In this document: piece after piece, positions 41,077 to 50,374 of the stretch | Layout of the letters: the number at the start of each line of letters is the position of its first letter | Numbering within the stretch: position 1 is the first letter of the stretch | NCBI RefSeq assembly: GCF_002591975.1 | Contig: NZ_NVQE01000036.1 | Coordinates: 1-61,702, forward strand | Origin: Mycobacterium neglectum | GTDB lineage: Bacteria > Actinomycetota > Actinomycetes > Mycobacteriales > Mycobacteriaceae | Length of the DNA: 61,702 nt | Direction: 5' to 3' | Program-made: the position numbers and the translations under genes | The notes under the pieces: generated by a model | Told to the model about the DNA's origin: nothing | Databases searched by the model: none | What the model saw: only the letters and a program-made list of their open reading frames with translations

Positions 41077-41898
41077 ATGCGAACGGAATTGCCCGCAGAG
41101 CGTCTGCATCGCCGCCTCGGCGCGGAAAGCGAGCCCGATGGCGAACGGGACGCCGCCCCTCAACCCGACACGCTGTTATCTCGGTGGCTGCCCGAATCCC
41201 AGTCGGGTGGCGCATCGGGTTGGGTGGCGGCCGTGCGAGCCGACCCAGGACGTGCGGGGGTCATCGCATTGGGTGTCGTGGGCGTCATCGCCGTGCTGGT
41301 GACGCTGTTCACGCTCGCTCGTGACGATTCCCCACCGGTTTCGTCGGCCAAATTGCCGCCAGTGCAGATGGTTTCGTCAGCGAGCCCGACACCGCCCGGC
41401 GGCGCACCGACGTCTCGGGAACCGGTTGTGGTCAGCGTGGTCGGCCTTGTCGGTGAGCCCGGCCTCGTCACGCTGGATCCGGGCGCGCGGATCGCTGACG
41501 CGCTGACCGCCGCGGGCGGGCCGCTGGAGGGGGCGGACCTGCTCGAACTGAACATGGCCCGACGCCTTGCCGACGGCGAGCAGATCGTCGTCGGCATTGC
41601 GCCTGTCCCCGGAGGGCCCGCGACCATGGGTAGCTCCGTCAGCCCCGGTCAGAGCCCGGCAGCGTCGGAGGCCCCTTCCACTCAGGGAGACGCCACGACA
41701 CCGGGCGGCCTGGTGAACCTCAACAGCGCCACCGAGGAGCAGCTGGACACCCTTCCCGGGATCGGCCCGGTCACCGCCGCCGCGATCATCGCGTGGCGCG
41801 ACGCCAACGGAGGATTCAGCAGCGTCGAGCAACTCGGCGATGTGGAGGGCATCGGGCCGGCGCGACTGGACAAACTGCGCGACCGCGTCCATGTGTGA
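41077..41898 (+). CDS. comEA: ComEA-like DNA-binding membrane protein
   Basis: 273 residues from the ATG at 41077. One transmembrane segment (AGVIALGVVGVIAVLVTLFTLA) near residues 62-83, a Pro/Ser-rich linker, a SLBB-like domain (VVVSVVGLVGEPGLVTLDPGARIADALTAAGG), a second linker, and a C-terminal helix-hairpin-helix pair: LVNLNSATEEQLDTLPGIGPVTAAAIIAWRDANGGFSSVEQLGDVEGIG. The protein binds double-stranded DNA outside the membrane in competent bacteria; mycobacterial uptake is not established. Directly followed by comEC. Matches the Rv2415c position from memory. Confidence 0.9.
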   Translation: MRTELPAERLHRRLGAESEPDGERDAAPQPDTLLSRWLPESQSGGASGWVAAVRADPGRAGVIALGVVGVIAVLVTLFTLARDDSPPVSSAKLPPVQMVSSASPTPPGGAPTSREPVVVSVVGLVGEPGLVTLDPGARIADALTAAGGPLEGADLLELNMARRLADGEQIVVGIAPVPGGPATMGSSVSPGQSPAASEAPSTQGDATTPGGLVNLNSATEEQLDTLPGIGPVTAAAIIAWRDANGGFSSVEQLGDVEGIGPARLDKLRDRVHV

Positions 41899-41903
41899 CC
41901 CGG

Positions 41904-43445
41904 ATGAACGACGGCACAACGAGGGTCGACCTGCGGCTGGTACCGGCGGCTCTTACCGGATGGGCGGTGACTGCGGCCGGAATCCTCTGGCAAACAACCG
42001 GTTTGATTGTCACGCTGGCCGTGGCCGTCGCGGCGGCCTCCGCGGTGGGGTGGTGGTTCCGCGCCCGAGGTGAGGACACCGATAACCGCGCGATCGGCGC
42101 GGGTGTGCTTGCCGTCGCCGTGGTCGGCGCGGCGTTGGCGATCTCGGTCGGACTGCGCCTCGACGCGCAACGGCAGCATCCGATCACTCAGCGCTACGGC
42201 ACGATCGCCACCGTCGTTGTCTCGCCGGTCGAAACCCCGCGCCAACTGGGCGGCAACCGGACCATGTTTCGTGGAACTCTGCAGGTGCTCGACGGTCACG
42301 AGGCGGCCGGCAGGGTGGTCGTATTCGGCTCGGCCGCCGCTTTTTCAGAGCTGGCCGCGGGCCGGCCGGTCGGCTTCCGCGCCCGACTCGGCCGACCGAC
42401 GCGTCAGGACCTCACAGTTGCGGTGCTGTCGGCGACAGGTCAACCGACGTGGGGCGAAGCGGCGACGGTCTACCGGGCCGCACACGAGATCCGGGGACGA
42501 TTCGCCGACGCGGCACGCGGTGCGCTGCCGGCCGATCAGGCGGCGATTCTGCCGGCGTTGGTGCTCGGCGATACGTCGGCGTTGCCGCAGCAGACGACGG
42601 CGGAGTTCCGCACGTCGGGGTTGACGCACTTGACCGCGGTGTCCGGCGCCAACGTGACGATCGTGTGCGGCGCGGTGCTGCTGAGCGCCGGATTGGTCGG
42701 TCCGCGGGTCGCGGTCGTGCTTGCGGCGTTCGCGCTGCTGCTCTTCGTGATCGTCGTACAGCCCTCGGCGAGTGTGCTGCGCGCCGCGGTCATGGGCGCG
42801 ATCACGCTGTTGGCCGTGTTGTCTCGCCGTCGCCGCCAGGCGATCCCGGCGCTGTCGGCCACGGTGCTGGCTTTGATGATCGCGTCGCCGGAACTGGCCG
42901 TCGACGTCGGATTCGCGCTGTCGGTGTCGGCGACTGCGGCGTTGGTTGTGATCGCACCCGAATGGTCAAGGCGGCTCGTTGGCCGTGGCTGGCCCAAACC
43001 GCTCGCCGACGCGGTGTGCGTCGCCGTCGCCGCGCAATTGGTCACCGCGCCGCTGATCGCGGGGATATCGGGCACCTTCAGCGTCATGTCGGCCGCGGCG
43101 AATTTGGCTGTCGCCGCGGTGATCCCGCCGATCACCGTCGTCGGCACCGCGGCCGCGGCGCTCTGCTGGATCTGGCCTGCCGGCGCGGACCTGCTGATTC
43201 GTTTCACCGGACCTGAATTGTGGTGGCTGCTCAGGGTTGCGCACTGGTCGGCGAAAATTCCCGGAGCGTCGCTCGCTGTGCCCTCGGGGCTGCTGGGTGC
43301 TGTCACGGTCGCGGCGGCGGGACTGGCTGCGGTGGTGTTGTGGCGCTGGCGCTGGACACGGATCGGCGTATACGTGGCGGTCGTGCTCGGACTGGCGTGG
43401 ACGATGTCGGGTCTGTCAGCCGGCCATGACACGATCGTGGGGTGA
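41904..43445 (+). CDS. comEC: ComEC/Rec2-like membrane channel, competence domain only
   Basis: 513 residues from the ATG at 41904; a GTG at 41895 overlapping the comEA stop is also possible. Many hydrophobic segments and the family core are present: LPALVLGDTSALPQQTTAEFRTSGLTHLTAVSGANVTIVC, and AVMGAITLLAVLSRRRRQ with a Pro-Glu-LAVDVGFALSVSATAAL segment. The C-terminal metallo-beta-lactamase domain of full-length ComEC is absent, as is usual in mycobacteria. Channel for single-stranded DNA in competent species; role here unproven. Its stop overlaps holA by 4 bases. Confidence 0.92.
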   Translation: MNDGTTRVDLRLVPAALTGWAVTAAGILWQTTGLIVTLAVAVAAASAVGWWFRARGEDTDNRAIGAGVLAVAVVGAALAISVGLRLDAQRQHPITQRYGTIATVVVSPVETPRQLGGNRTMFRGTLQVLDGHEAAGRVVVFGSAAAFSELAAGRPVGFRARLGRPTRQDLTVAVLSATGQPTWGEAATVYRAAHEIRGRFADAARGALPADQAAILPALVLGDTSALPQQTTAEFRTSGLTHLTAVSGANVTIVCGAVLLSAGLVGPRVAVVLAAFALLLFVIVVQPSASVLRAAVMGAITLLAVLSRRRRQAIPALSATVLALMIASPELAVDVGFALSVSATAALVVIAPEWSRRLVGRGWPKPLADAVCVAVAAQLVTAPLIAGISGTFSVMSAAANLAVAAVIPPITVVGTAAAALCWIWPAGADLLIRFTGPELWWLLRVAHWSAKIPGASLAVPSGLLGAVTVAAAGLAAVVLWRWRWTRIGVYVAVVLGLAWTMSGLSAGHDTIVG

Positions 43446-44404
43446 GTGAGGACGCGGCACGCCTGCACCTGGTGCTCGGAGACGAAGAGTTGCTGGTCGA
43501 ACGCGCAGTATCGGTGGTGCTCAATGGTGTCCGTAAGCAGGCCGGCACCGAGGACATCCCGGTCGACCGGATGCGTGCCGGTGAGGTCAGCACCAGCGAG
43601 CTGGCCGAATTGCTCAGCCCGTCGCTGTTCGCCGACGAGCGTGTGGTCGTATTGGAGTCCGCAGGCGAGGCAGGCAAGGACGCGGTTGCACTCATCTCCG
43701 ATGTCGCCGCGGATCTGCCGCCAGGAACCGTGTTGGTCGTGGTGCACTCGGGTGGTGGGCGTGCGAAGGCGTTGGCTGACAAACTCAAAAACCTTGGTGC
43801 ACAGGTTCATCCATGTGCGCGTATCACGAAGTTCGCCGAGCGCGCGGACTTTGTGCGGCGCGAGTTTCGCGCGCTGAAGGTCAAGGTCAGCGACGACACG
43901 GTGACCGCGCTGCTCGACGCCGTCGGGTCCGACATCCGCGATCTGGCCTCGGTCTGCTCGCAACTGGTCGCCGACACCGACGGTGAGGTCGACACCGCAG
44001 CCGTGCGTCGCTACCACTCGGGCAAGGCCGAGGTGAAGGGGTTCGATATCGCCGACAAGGCGGTCGTCGGCGACGTCGCGGGTGCCGCCGAGGCGCTGCG
44101 CTGGGCGATGTTGAGCGGTGAGCCTCAAGTCGTGTTGGCCGACGCGCTGGCCGAGGCAGTCCATACGATCGCCCGCGTCGCGCCGCTATCGGGAGATCCG
44201 TACCGGCTGGCATCTGAGCTGGGCATGCCGCCGTGGCGGGTGCAAAAGGCGCAGAAGCAGGCGAGACGGTGGTCGCGTGCTTCGGTCGCCGAGGCGATGC
44301 GCCTTGTTGCAGCGTTGAACGCCGACGTCAAGGGAGCCGCAGCGGACGCCGACTACGCGCTGGAGTCAGCGGTGCGGAAGGTCGCCGAGCTCGTCCAGGA
44401 TTGA
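43442..44404 (+). CDS. holA: DNA polymerase III delta subunit
   Basis: 320 residues from a GTG in a 4-base overlap with comEC. The delta subunit opens the beta clamp as part of the clamp loader. Features: LVLGDEELLVERAVSVVL at the start, then a RVVVLESAGEAGKDAV region, and the C-terminal domain with GDVAGAAEALRWAMLSGEPQVVLADALA and GMPPWRVQKAQKQARRWS, typical of HolA. The comEC-holA pair followed by convergent rpsT is widespread in bacteria. Sixteen bases separate its stop from that of rpsT. Confidence 0.94.
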   Translation: MSEDAARLHLVLGDEELLVERAVSVVLNGVRKQAGTEDIPVDRMRAGEVSTSELAELLSPSLFADERVVVLESAGEAGKDAVALISDVAADLPPGTVLVVVHSGGGRAKALADKLKNLGAQVHPCARITKFAERADFVRREFRALKVKVSDDTVTALLDAVGSDIRDLASVCSQLVADTDGEVDTAAVRRYHSGKAEVKGFDIADKAVVGDVAGAAEALRWAMLSGEPQVVLADALAEAVHTIARVAPLSGDPYRLASELGMPPWRVQKAQKQARRWSRASVAEAMRLVAALNADVKGAAADADYALESAVRKVAELVQD

Positions 44405-44420
44405 ACCGGACTGAGGCGAA

Positions 44421-44681
44421 TCAGATCTTGTTGAAGGCGCGCGACAGAGCCGACTTGCGGTTGGCGGCCTGGTTCTTGTGGATCACGCCTTTGCTTGCCG
44501 CCTTGTCGAGCTGACGATTGGTGGTGGTCAGCAACTCGCCTGCCTTGTCCTTGTCGCCGGCCTCGACGGCCGCCCGGAAGCCGCGGACTGCGGTGTGAAG
44601 CGACGACTTCACCGACTTGTTGCGCAGTCTGCGGCGCTCGTTGGTCTTGATGCGCTTTTCCTGCGACTTGATGTTGGCCAC
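44421..44681 (-). CDS. rpsT: 30S ribosomal protein S20
   Basis: 86 residues from a GTG at 44679-44681, giving (M)ANIKSQEKRIKTNERRRLRN, the standard S20 opening after Met removal. The rest is basic and helical and ends RKSALSRAFNKI. S20 binds 16S rRNA early in small-subunit assembly. A ribosome binding site GAAGGAAAA lies 8-16 bases upstream. It is a single-gene unit on the minus strand, convergent with holA. Confidence 0.98.
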   Translation of the reverse strand: MANIKSQEKRIKTNERRRLRNKSVKSSLHTAVRGFRAAVEAGDKDKAGELLTTTNRQLDKAASKGVIHKNQAANRKSALSRAFNKI

Positions 44682-44831
44682 GCGTGTTTTCCTTCGTAAA
44701 TCCAGGTTGGCTTGAGTGCAAAGACTTTATGGCCCCCGACCTGCGGGCAGCGAGGGTTCAGATTACCAGCGCAATGGGTAAATGCCCAAAATGAACTCAC
44801 TGGCCTGCCGAAACGCTGCACTTGGTGCAGC
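44682..44831. promoter_or_regulatory. Divergent promoter region, rpsT / ATP-grasp operon
   Basis: 150 bases with the AT-rich stretch CATAAAGTCTTTGCACTC (minus strand, 44719-44736 region), a likely promoter for rpsT. AAATGCCCAAAATGAACT, 44781-44798, is AT-rich and may serve the plus-strand operon. No riboswitch-like structure identified. Confidence 0.4.
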
Positions 44832-46541
44832 ATGTCAAAGGTGAGTCTTCGAACGGTCCCCACCGACACCGCCCGGTCGTCGCGCGCCCGTTCGAAGAAA
44901 CCCCGGCGCCATGACGGCGTTTTCGGTGGTTACAACAACCTGGGTAGCTATTCGAAGGCGTTTGACGAGATGTTCGACGCCCAGGGCAACGTTCGTGGCC
45001 CCTACAAGGGCATATTCACCGAGTTGGCACCCTCCGACGCCTCCGAGTTGGCGGCGCGGAGCGAGGCGCTGGGGCGCGCCTTCATCGACCAGGGCATCAC
45101 GTTCTCGCTGTCCGGCCAGGAGCGGCCGTTCCCCCTTGATCTCGTTCCGCGGGTGATCTCGGCGGCGGAGTGGACCCGTCTCGAGAAGGGGATCACCCAG
45201 CGGGTCAAGGCGCTGGAGGCCTACCTCGACGACATCTACGGCGAACAGGAGATTCTGCGCGACGGGGTCATCCCGCGGCGGCTGGTCACCTCATGCGAGC
45301 ACTTCCATCGTGAGGCGGTCGGGATATCCCCGCCCAACGGAGTACGCATCCACGTCGCAGGCATCGACCTGGTCCGCGATGCGCAGGGCGCCTTTCGCGT
45401 GCTGGAGGACAACCTGCGGTCTCCGTCCGGTGTCTCCTACGTGATGGAGAACCGGCGCACGATGGCGCGGGTCTTCCCAAATCTTTTCGCCACCCACCGG
45501 GTGCGGGCTGTCGGCGACTACTCGTCGCATCTGCTGCGAGCGCTGCGCAATGCGGCCGCCTCCAACGAAGCCGATCCAACCGTCGTGGTCTTGACGCCCG
45601 GTGTCTACAACTCGGCGTACTTCGAGCATTCGCTGCTTGCTCGCCAGATGGGCGTCGAACTTGTCGAAGGCCGCGACCTGTTCTGCCGCGACAACACCGT
45701 GTACATGCGCACCACCGAGGGTGAGCGTCAGGTCGACGTCATCTACCGCCGCATCGACGACGATTTCCTCGACCCGATGCAGTTCAACCCCAACTCGGTG
45801 CTGGGTGTCGCCGGCCTGCTCAACGCGGCGCGTGCAGGAAACGTCGTCATCTCCAGCGCGGTCGGCAACGGCGTCGGCGACGACAAGCTGGTCTACACAT
45901 ACGTTCCGACCATCATCCAGTACTACCTGGGCGAGAAGCCGCTCCTGGCGAACGTCGACACCTACCGGTGCTGGCTGGACGAGGAACGCGAAGAAGTCCT
46001 CGACCGAGTGGATGAACTCGTCATCAAACCGGTCGAGGGCTCCGGCGGCTACGGCATCGTGTTCGGTCCCGAGGCGTCCGAGAAGGAACTCGCGACGATC
46101 AGCAAGAAGATCCGAAGCGACCCGCGTGGCTGGATCGCTCAGCCGGTGGTTCAGCTGTCCACCGTGCCGACCCAGATCGACGACAACCTGGCGCCGCGCC
46201 ACGTCGACCTGCGTCCGTTCGCCGTCAACGACGGTGACGACGTGTGGGTGCTGCCCGGCGGCCTGACTCGGGTAGCGCTGCCCGAAGGGTCGCTGGTGGT
46301 CAACTCCAGCCAGGGCGGCGGTTCCAAGGACACCTGGGTGCTGGCCTCGCGCGCGTCGGGGGCCGACCGCGAACTCGCCGCGGCCGAAGTGGTGCGGTCA
46401 CTACCCAAGGTGCCCAAGGCTCCGAAGAGCGAGAACGGCGCCGAGAGCTCTCAACAGCAACAGCAGGCGCAGCCAACGAACGCGACCAATGGATCACACA
46501 AGAGCCAGCAGGAGCAACAGCAGCAGCAAAGGAGCCAATAA
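44832..46541 (+). CDS. Circularly permuted ATP-grasp protein
   Basis: 569 residues from the ATG at 44832; a GTG at 44841 is an alternative. The family (formerly DUF404/DUF407) is recognised by YNNLGSYSKAFDEMFDAQGNVRGPYKGIF, LVPRVISAAEWTRLEKGITQRVKALEAYLDDIYGEQ, GIDLVRDAQGAFRVLEDNLRSPSGVSYVMENR and the late VVNSSQGGGSKDTWVL. It probably ligates an amino group to a carboxylate with ATP; no product is established. It leads the conserved trio with an alpha-E protein and a transglutaminase. A Gln-rich tail (runs of five, two and six Gln) fills the last 30 residues. Confidence 0.92.
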   Translation: MSKVSLRTVPTDTARSSRARSKKPRRHDGVFGGYNNLGSYSKAFDEMFDAQGNVRGPYKGIFTELAPSDASELAARSEALGRAFIDQGITFSLSGQERPFPLDLVPRVISAAEWTRLEKGITQRVKALEAYLDDIYGEQEILRDGVIPRRLVTSCEHFHREAVGISPPNGVRIHVAGIDLVRDAQGAFRVLEDNLRSPSGVSYVMENRRTMARVFPNLFATHRVRAVGDYSSHLLRALRNAAASNEADPTVVVLTPGVYNSAYFEHSLLARQMGVELVEGRDLFCRDNTVYMRTTEGERQVDVIYRRIDDDFLDPMQFNPNSVLGVAGLLNAARAGNVVISSAVGNGVGDDKLVYTYVPTIIQYYLGEKPLLANVDTYRCWLDEEREEVLDRVDELVIKPVEGSGGYGIVFGPEASEKELATISKKIRSDPRGWIAQPVVQLSTVPTQIDDNLAPRHVDLRPFAVNDGDDVWVLPGGLTRVALPEGSLVVNSSQGGGSKDTWVLASRASGADRELAAAEVVRSLPKVPKAPKSENGAESSQQQQQAQPTNATNGSHKSQQEQQQQQRSQ

Positions 46542-47518
46542 TGTTGGCTCGCAACGCGGAATCGCTGTACTGGATCGGGCGATACGTCGAGCGCGCCGAC
46601 GATACCGCCCGCATTCTCGACGTGACAGTGCACCAACTTCTCGAGGATTCCAGCGTCGACCCTGACCAGGCGTCGCGGACCCTGCTGCGCGTGCTCGGCA
46701 TCGAACCACCCGAAGAATCGCTGGATGTGTGGTCGTTGACCGACATCGTCGCCTTCAGCCACGAAACGCACGGCGCGTGTTCGATCGTCGAAGCCATCTC
46801 CGCCGCCCGCGAGAATGCCCGCGGGGCTCGCGAAGTCACCTCGACCGAGATCTGGGAGTGCCTCAACACGACCTACAATTCGCTCGCCGAACGTGAGCGC
46901 GCAGCCAAACGTCTTGGGCCACACGAATTCCTGTCGTTCGTGGAGGGGCGCGCCGCTATGTTCGCCGGTTTGGCGGACTCGACGCTGAGTCGCGACGACG
47001 GTTACCGGTTCATGGTGCTTGGCCGCGCGATCGAACGAGTCGACATGACTGTCCGGCTGCTGCTGGCTCGTGTCGGCGACAGCGCCTCGTCACCGGCGTG
47101 GGTGACAGTGCTGCGTTCTGCGGGCGCACACGACACCTATCTACGCACCTATCGCGGTGTGCTCGACGCGGGCCGCGTCGTCGAATTCATGCTGCTGGAC
47201 CGGCTTTTCCCGCGGTCTGTCATGTACTCGCTGCGGCTGGCCGAACACAGCCTCGACGAACTGCGTCGCCGGGCCCTCAATCGCGTCGGTGCGACTGCGG
47301 AGACGCAGCGACTCCTGGGCCGTGCACGCAGCGAGTTGGAGTTCCTGCGTCCGGGCGTGCTGTTGGATTCGCTCGAGGAGCGCCTCGCCGGGTTGCAGAA
47401 GACCTGTGCTGACGTCGGAGAAGCACTGGCAGTGGAGTACTTCCACTCCGCACCCTGGGTCGCGTGGACGGACGCGGGCCACCATGGCCCGCTGGTCATC
47501 GAGGAAGGCGAAGTCTGA
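46541..47518 (+). CDS. Alpha-E domain protein
   Basis: 325 residues from an ATG that overlaps the ATP-grasp stop by one base. The alpha-helical family is recognised by the opening MLARNAESLYWIGRYVERADDTARIL and by repeated helical patterns such as GYRFMVLGRAIERVDMTVRLLL and a C-terminal YFHSAPWVAW. Function is unknown, but the family almost always occurs between a permuted ATP-grasp and a transglutaminase-like protein. The three may make a peptide-like or isopeptide product. Syntenic with Rv2410c as I recall. Confidence 0.92.
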   Translation: MLARNAESLYWIGRYVERADDTARILDVTVHQLLEDSSVDPDQASRTLLRVLGIEPPEESLDVWSLTDIVAFSHETHGACSIVEAISAARENARGAREVTSTEIWECLNTTYNSLAERERAAKRLGPHEFLSFVEGRAAMFAGLADSTLSRDDGYRFMVLGRAIERVDMTVRLLLARVGDSASSPAWVTVLRSAGAHDTYLRTYRGVLDAGRVVEFMLLDRLFPRSVMYSLRLAEHSLDELRRRALNRVGATAETQRLLGRARSELEFLRPGVLLDSLEERLAGLQKTCADVGEALAVEYFHSAPWVAWTDAGHHGPLVIEEGEV

Positions 47519-48357
47519 TGTGGCGGCTGCGGGTGGTGCACTCCACCGGATATGCCTACAAGTCGCCGGTGACGGCATCCTTCAACGAGGCCAGGCTGAC
47601 GCCACGATCGGACGCCCGGCAGAACGTCATCCTGAACCGCGTCGAAACCGTCCCCGCCACAAGGTCATACCGATATGTCGACTACTGGGGTACTGCAGTG
47701 ACGGCATTCGACCTGCACGCCCCGCACACCGAACTGGAAGTGACCTCGTCGTCGGTGGTGGAGACCAACCGCGGGGCGATGCCGAAAGACGATGTCAGCT
47801 GGGAAGACCTGCGTTCGGTGGCGGTGATCGACCGGTTCGACGAGGTGCTCACCGCGACGAAGTACACGCCGGACAGCAAGCGGATCGCCAGGGTGGGACA
47901 ACGCATTGCCAAGTACCACGAACCGCGGGAGGCCGTTACCGCCGCGGCCAACTGGGTGCACAGTGAACTCGACTACGTGCCCGGGACCACCGGTGTGCAC
48001 TCGTCCGGTCTGGATGCGCATCGTGAAGGCAAAGGTGTTTGCCAGGACTTCGCACATCTGACCCTGATCCTGTTGCGCAGCATGGGAATTCCCGGCCGCT
48101 ACGTGTCGGGGTATCTGCATCCGAACAAGAAGGCCAAGATCGATGACACCATCGACGGGCAAAGCCACGCATGGGTGCAGGCGTGGACCGGTGGCTGGTG
48201 GAACTACGACCCCACCAACGACGCCGCCATCAACGAGCAATACATCAGCGTCGGTGTCGGTCGAGACTACGCCGATGTCAGCCCGCTCAAGGGCATCTAT
48301 TCCGGTGAAGGCTCGACCGACCTCGACGTCGTCGTGGAGATCACCCGACTGGCCTAG
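47518..48357 (+). CDS. Transglutaminase-like cysteine peptidase family protein
   Basis: 279 residues from an ATG sharing one base with the previous stop. The N-terminal bacterial transglutaminase-like domain (WRLRVVHSTGYAYKSPVTASFNEARLTPR) is followed by the catalytic core: Cys in GKGVCQDFAHL, His in GQSHAWVQAW and Asp in WWNYDPTND. The triad is complete. Third and last gene of the ATP-grasp/alpha-E/transglutaminase set. Could form or break isopeptide bonds with the ATP-grasp product; not proven. Convergent with the antigen 85-like gene. Confidence 0.92.
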   Translation: MWRLRVVHSTGYAYKSPVTASFNEARLTPRSDARQNVILNRVETVPATRSYRYVDYWGTAVTAFDLHAPHTELEVTSSSVVETNRGAMPKDDVSWEDLRSVAVIDRFDEVLTATKYTPDSKRIARVGQRIAKYHEPREAVTAAANWVHSELDYVPGTTGVHSSGLDAHREGKGVCQDFAHLTLILLRSMGIPGRYVSGYLHPNKKAKIDDTIDGQSHAWVQAWTGGWWNYDPTNDAAINEQYISVGVGRDYADVSPLKGIYSGEGSTDLDVVVEITRLA

Positions 48358-48369
48358 CTGGCCCGGGAC

Positions 48370-49326
48370 TTACGCCCCGAGTGTGCGCTGGATATCACCC
48401 TTCATGGCATTGAGCTGTGCACCCCAGTAGGCCCAGTCGTGGATGCCGCTCGCGGGGAAGTTGAACGTGCCGTTGTTGCCGCCATCGGCGACGTACTGAT
48501 TCTGGAAGTTCTTGTTGCTGTCCAGCGTGATGCTCTCGAGGACCTGGCCGGGAATTCCGGTGTCACCCAACTCGCCGGGCCGGCCGCTGCCGCAGTACAC
48601 CCAGATCCTGGTGCCGTTGCTCACCAGCCGGCTGACGTTGACGGTCGGATCGTTGCGCTGCCAGGCCGGCCCGCCACCGGGGCCCCACATTGCGGTGGCA
48701 TCGAATCCGCCCGCGTCACGCATCGAGATGCCGACCAGCGTAGGCCAGATGCCCTCGGAGAGGTTCAGGAAGCCCGACAGCGATCCGGCGTAGATGAACT
48801 GGCCGGGATGGTAGGCGGCCAGGATCAGCGCCGAACTGCCCGACATGGAGAGGCCGACCACGGCATTGCCGCTGGGGGAGATGCCTTTGTTGGCAGACAG
48901 ATAGGCGGGTAGCTCCGAGGTCAGAAACGTTTCCCACTGATAGTTGTACGTCATGCCATTGCCGACTGCCGGGCCCTGCCAGTTGGTGTAGAAGCTCGAC
49001 ATCCCGCCGACCGGCATGACCACGGACAACCCGGACTCGTAGTAGTTCTCGAACGCGGCGGTCTCGATGTCCCAACCGCTGTTGTCGTCGCGGGCGCGAA
49101 GGCCGTCGAGGAGGTAGACAGCATGTGTCCCGCCGCCCTGAAACTTGACGGGGATGTCACGGCCCATGGCCGCGGACGGCACCATCAGCGTCTCGACAGG
49201 AAGTCCGGGCCGGGAGTACGCGGCGGCCGACCCCGAGCCGCCTGCGACTGCGATCAACCCCGGCACCACAAGGGCGGCCAGGGCGCCGGCGACGATTCTG
49301 CGCGCCATTCTGCTCACTAGTGTCAT
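48370..49326 (-). CDS. Antigen 85-family mycolyltransferase
   Basis: 318 residues from the ATG at 49324-49326. A signal peptide is evident: a basic start, then AGALAALVVPGLIAVAGGSGSAAA, cleaved before YSRPGLPVETL. The Ag85 fold is clear from VKFQGGGTHAVYLLDGLRARDDNSGWDIET, SVVMPVGGMSSFYTNW, the nucleophile region GLSMSGSSALILAAYHP and IHDWAYWGAQL with the catalytic His. These enzymes move mycolic acids onto trehalose and arabinogalactan in the cell wall. It lies where M. tuberculosis has PE24. One of several fbp paralogues expected in the genome; which one is uncertain. Confidence 0.92.
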   Translation of the reverse strand: MTLVSRMARRIVAGALAALVVPGLIAVAGGSGSAAAYSRPGLPVETLMVPSAAMGRDIPVKFQGGGTHAVYLLDGLRARDDNSGWDIETAAFENYYESGLSVVMPVGGMSSFYTNWQGPAVGNGMTYNYQWETFLTSELPAYLSANKGISPSGNAVVGLSMSGSSALILAAYHPGQFIYAGSLSGFLNLSEGIWPTLVGISMRDAGGFDATAMWGPGGGPAWQRNDPTVNVSRLVSNGTRIWVYCGSGRPGELGDTGIPGQVLESITLDSNKNFQNQYVADGGNNGTFNFPASGIHDWAYWGAQLNAMKGDIQRTLGA

Positions 49327-49573
49327 TTGTTTCGCACATCTTTCGGGTAATGCCGCATCAGCTGCGGTCTTCGATTGAGATCTACGGACCGGCGCTCCCG
49401 GCGCTGCCGGTTCAGGTGCTTCTGCTTCACACCTGCCGCAGAGGCGAGCTTCGTAATGCGCTGCCAATGGAATTGTCGGCAAGCGACAACCCCACGTTAC
49501 GACCGCGGGCGCCGTGGCGCCGTGATCGTCATTCTTCGGTCATGACTCCGCGGGCTTGGCGCAGACGCCGACG

Positions 49574-50257
49574 CTAGCCGCGGGTCGTCTTCGTGCTATC
49601 CGAACCGGTCGTGCGCACGAGCTTGGCGACCCACTCCGCGGCGGTCTTCACCAGACCCGACTTCTGATAGGTGATGTGCGAGTTCCAATCTCGTCCAAGC
49701 GAGCAGATGGGGTCGGCCTTGTTGCACAAGTCGGCGGTCTTGGCGCCGAAGTCGGGGCTCATCCGGGTGAGGGGCTGGCCGAGGCGCGCCGAAGGGTTGC
49801 CGAACACCACCACGGCTGCGACGTGCGGCACAACCGCGCGGGGAAGCGGCTCCGTGTAGCCGAGGCCGGCCATCGGTGCCGTGGCGACGATGTCCACGAC
49901 GGCCGCGCCCTGCGAGTAGCCGCCAAGGACCAGCTTGGTATCCGGGCAGTCGGCAACTGTCCTCTTTATCCGCCGGCTCATGTCGTTGGCGCCCGCCGCG
50001 GCCTCGAGGAATTCGAACGACGCCGGATACTCGACCGCGTAGGTGCCGATCGAGAGGCCCTTCAGCATCGGCTTAAGTGTGTTGACGAGCGCCTGGCCGA
50101 CCTGCCCGATGCCCGCAGGTTCGTCGGTGCCGCGGGCGAAGACGACTTCGACGTCGGGGCACTCGGGGGCGGCCGAGACCTGCGGCGCAACGCTCACCGA
50201 TGCGCCCAGGGCGGCGACGGTAAGCAATCCGGCACGGAAGGCACGACCGGGGCGCAT
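49574..50257 (-). CDS. Secreted cutinase-like esterase
   Basis: 227 residues with a signal peptide (RAGLLTVAALGASVSVAPQVSAA) cleaved before APECPDVEVVF. The cutinase family is shown by PDVEVVFARGTDEPAGIGQVG, the nucleophile motif GGYSQGAAVVD, FGNPSA, and the Asp/His end CNKADPICSLGRDWNSHITYQ. Four or more Cys would form disulfides. Mycobacterial members (Culp type) hydrolyse lipids or esters outside the cell. 247 bases separate it from the antigen 85-like gene; both are secreted cell-envelope or lipid enzymes. Confidence 0.92.
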   Translation of the reverse strand: MRPGRAFRAGLLTVAALGASVSVAPQVSAAPECPDVEVVFARGTDEPAGIGQVGQALVNTLKPMLKGLSIGTYAVEYPASFEFLEAAAGANDMSRRIKRTVADCPDTKLVLGGYSQGAAVVDIVATAPMAGLGYTEPLPRAVVPHVAAVVVFGNPSARLGQPLTRMSPDFGAKTADLCNKADPICSLGRDWNSHITYQKSGLVKTAAEWVAKLVRTTGSDSTKTTRG

Positions 50258-50374
50258 CGCGGTACCGCTCCTCTATCTCGAGGGATGACCAGATCTGGCC
50301 GGGGGTCTACCCAATTATCACTTGCGTCACTCCCGTATCGCGAGTGTCGTAATCAATCCGAGATCGACCAATCG

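Noticed and set aside
42536..44164. 542-codon minus-strand frame opposite comEC and holA
   Set aside because: Ala/Thr-rich shadow of two well-supported genes.
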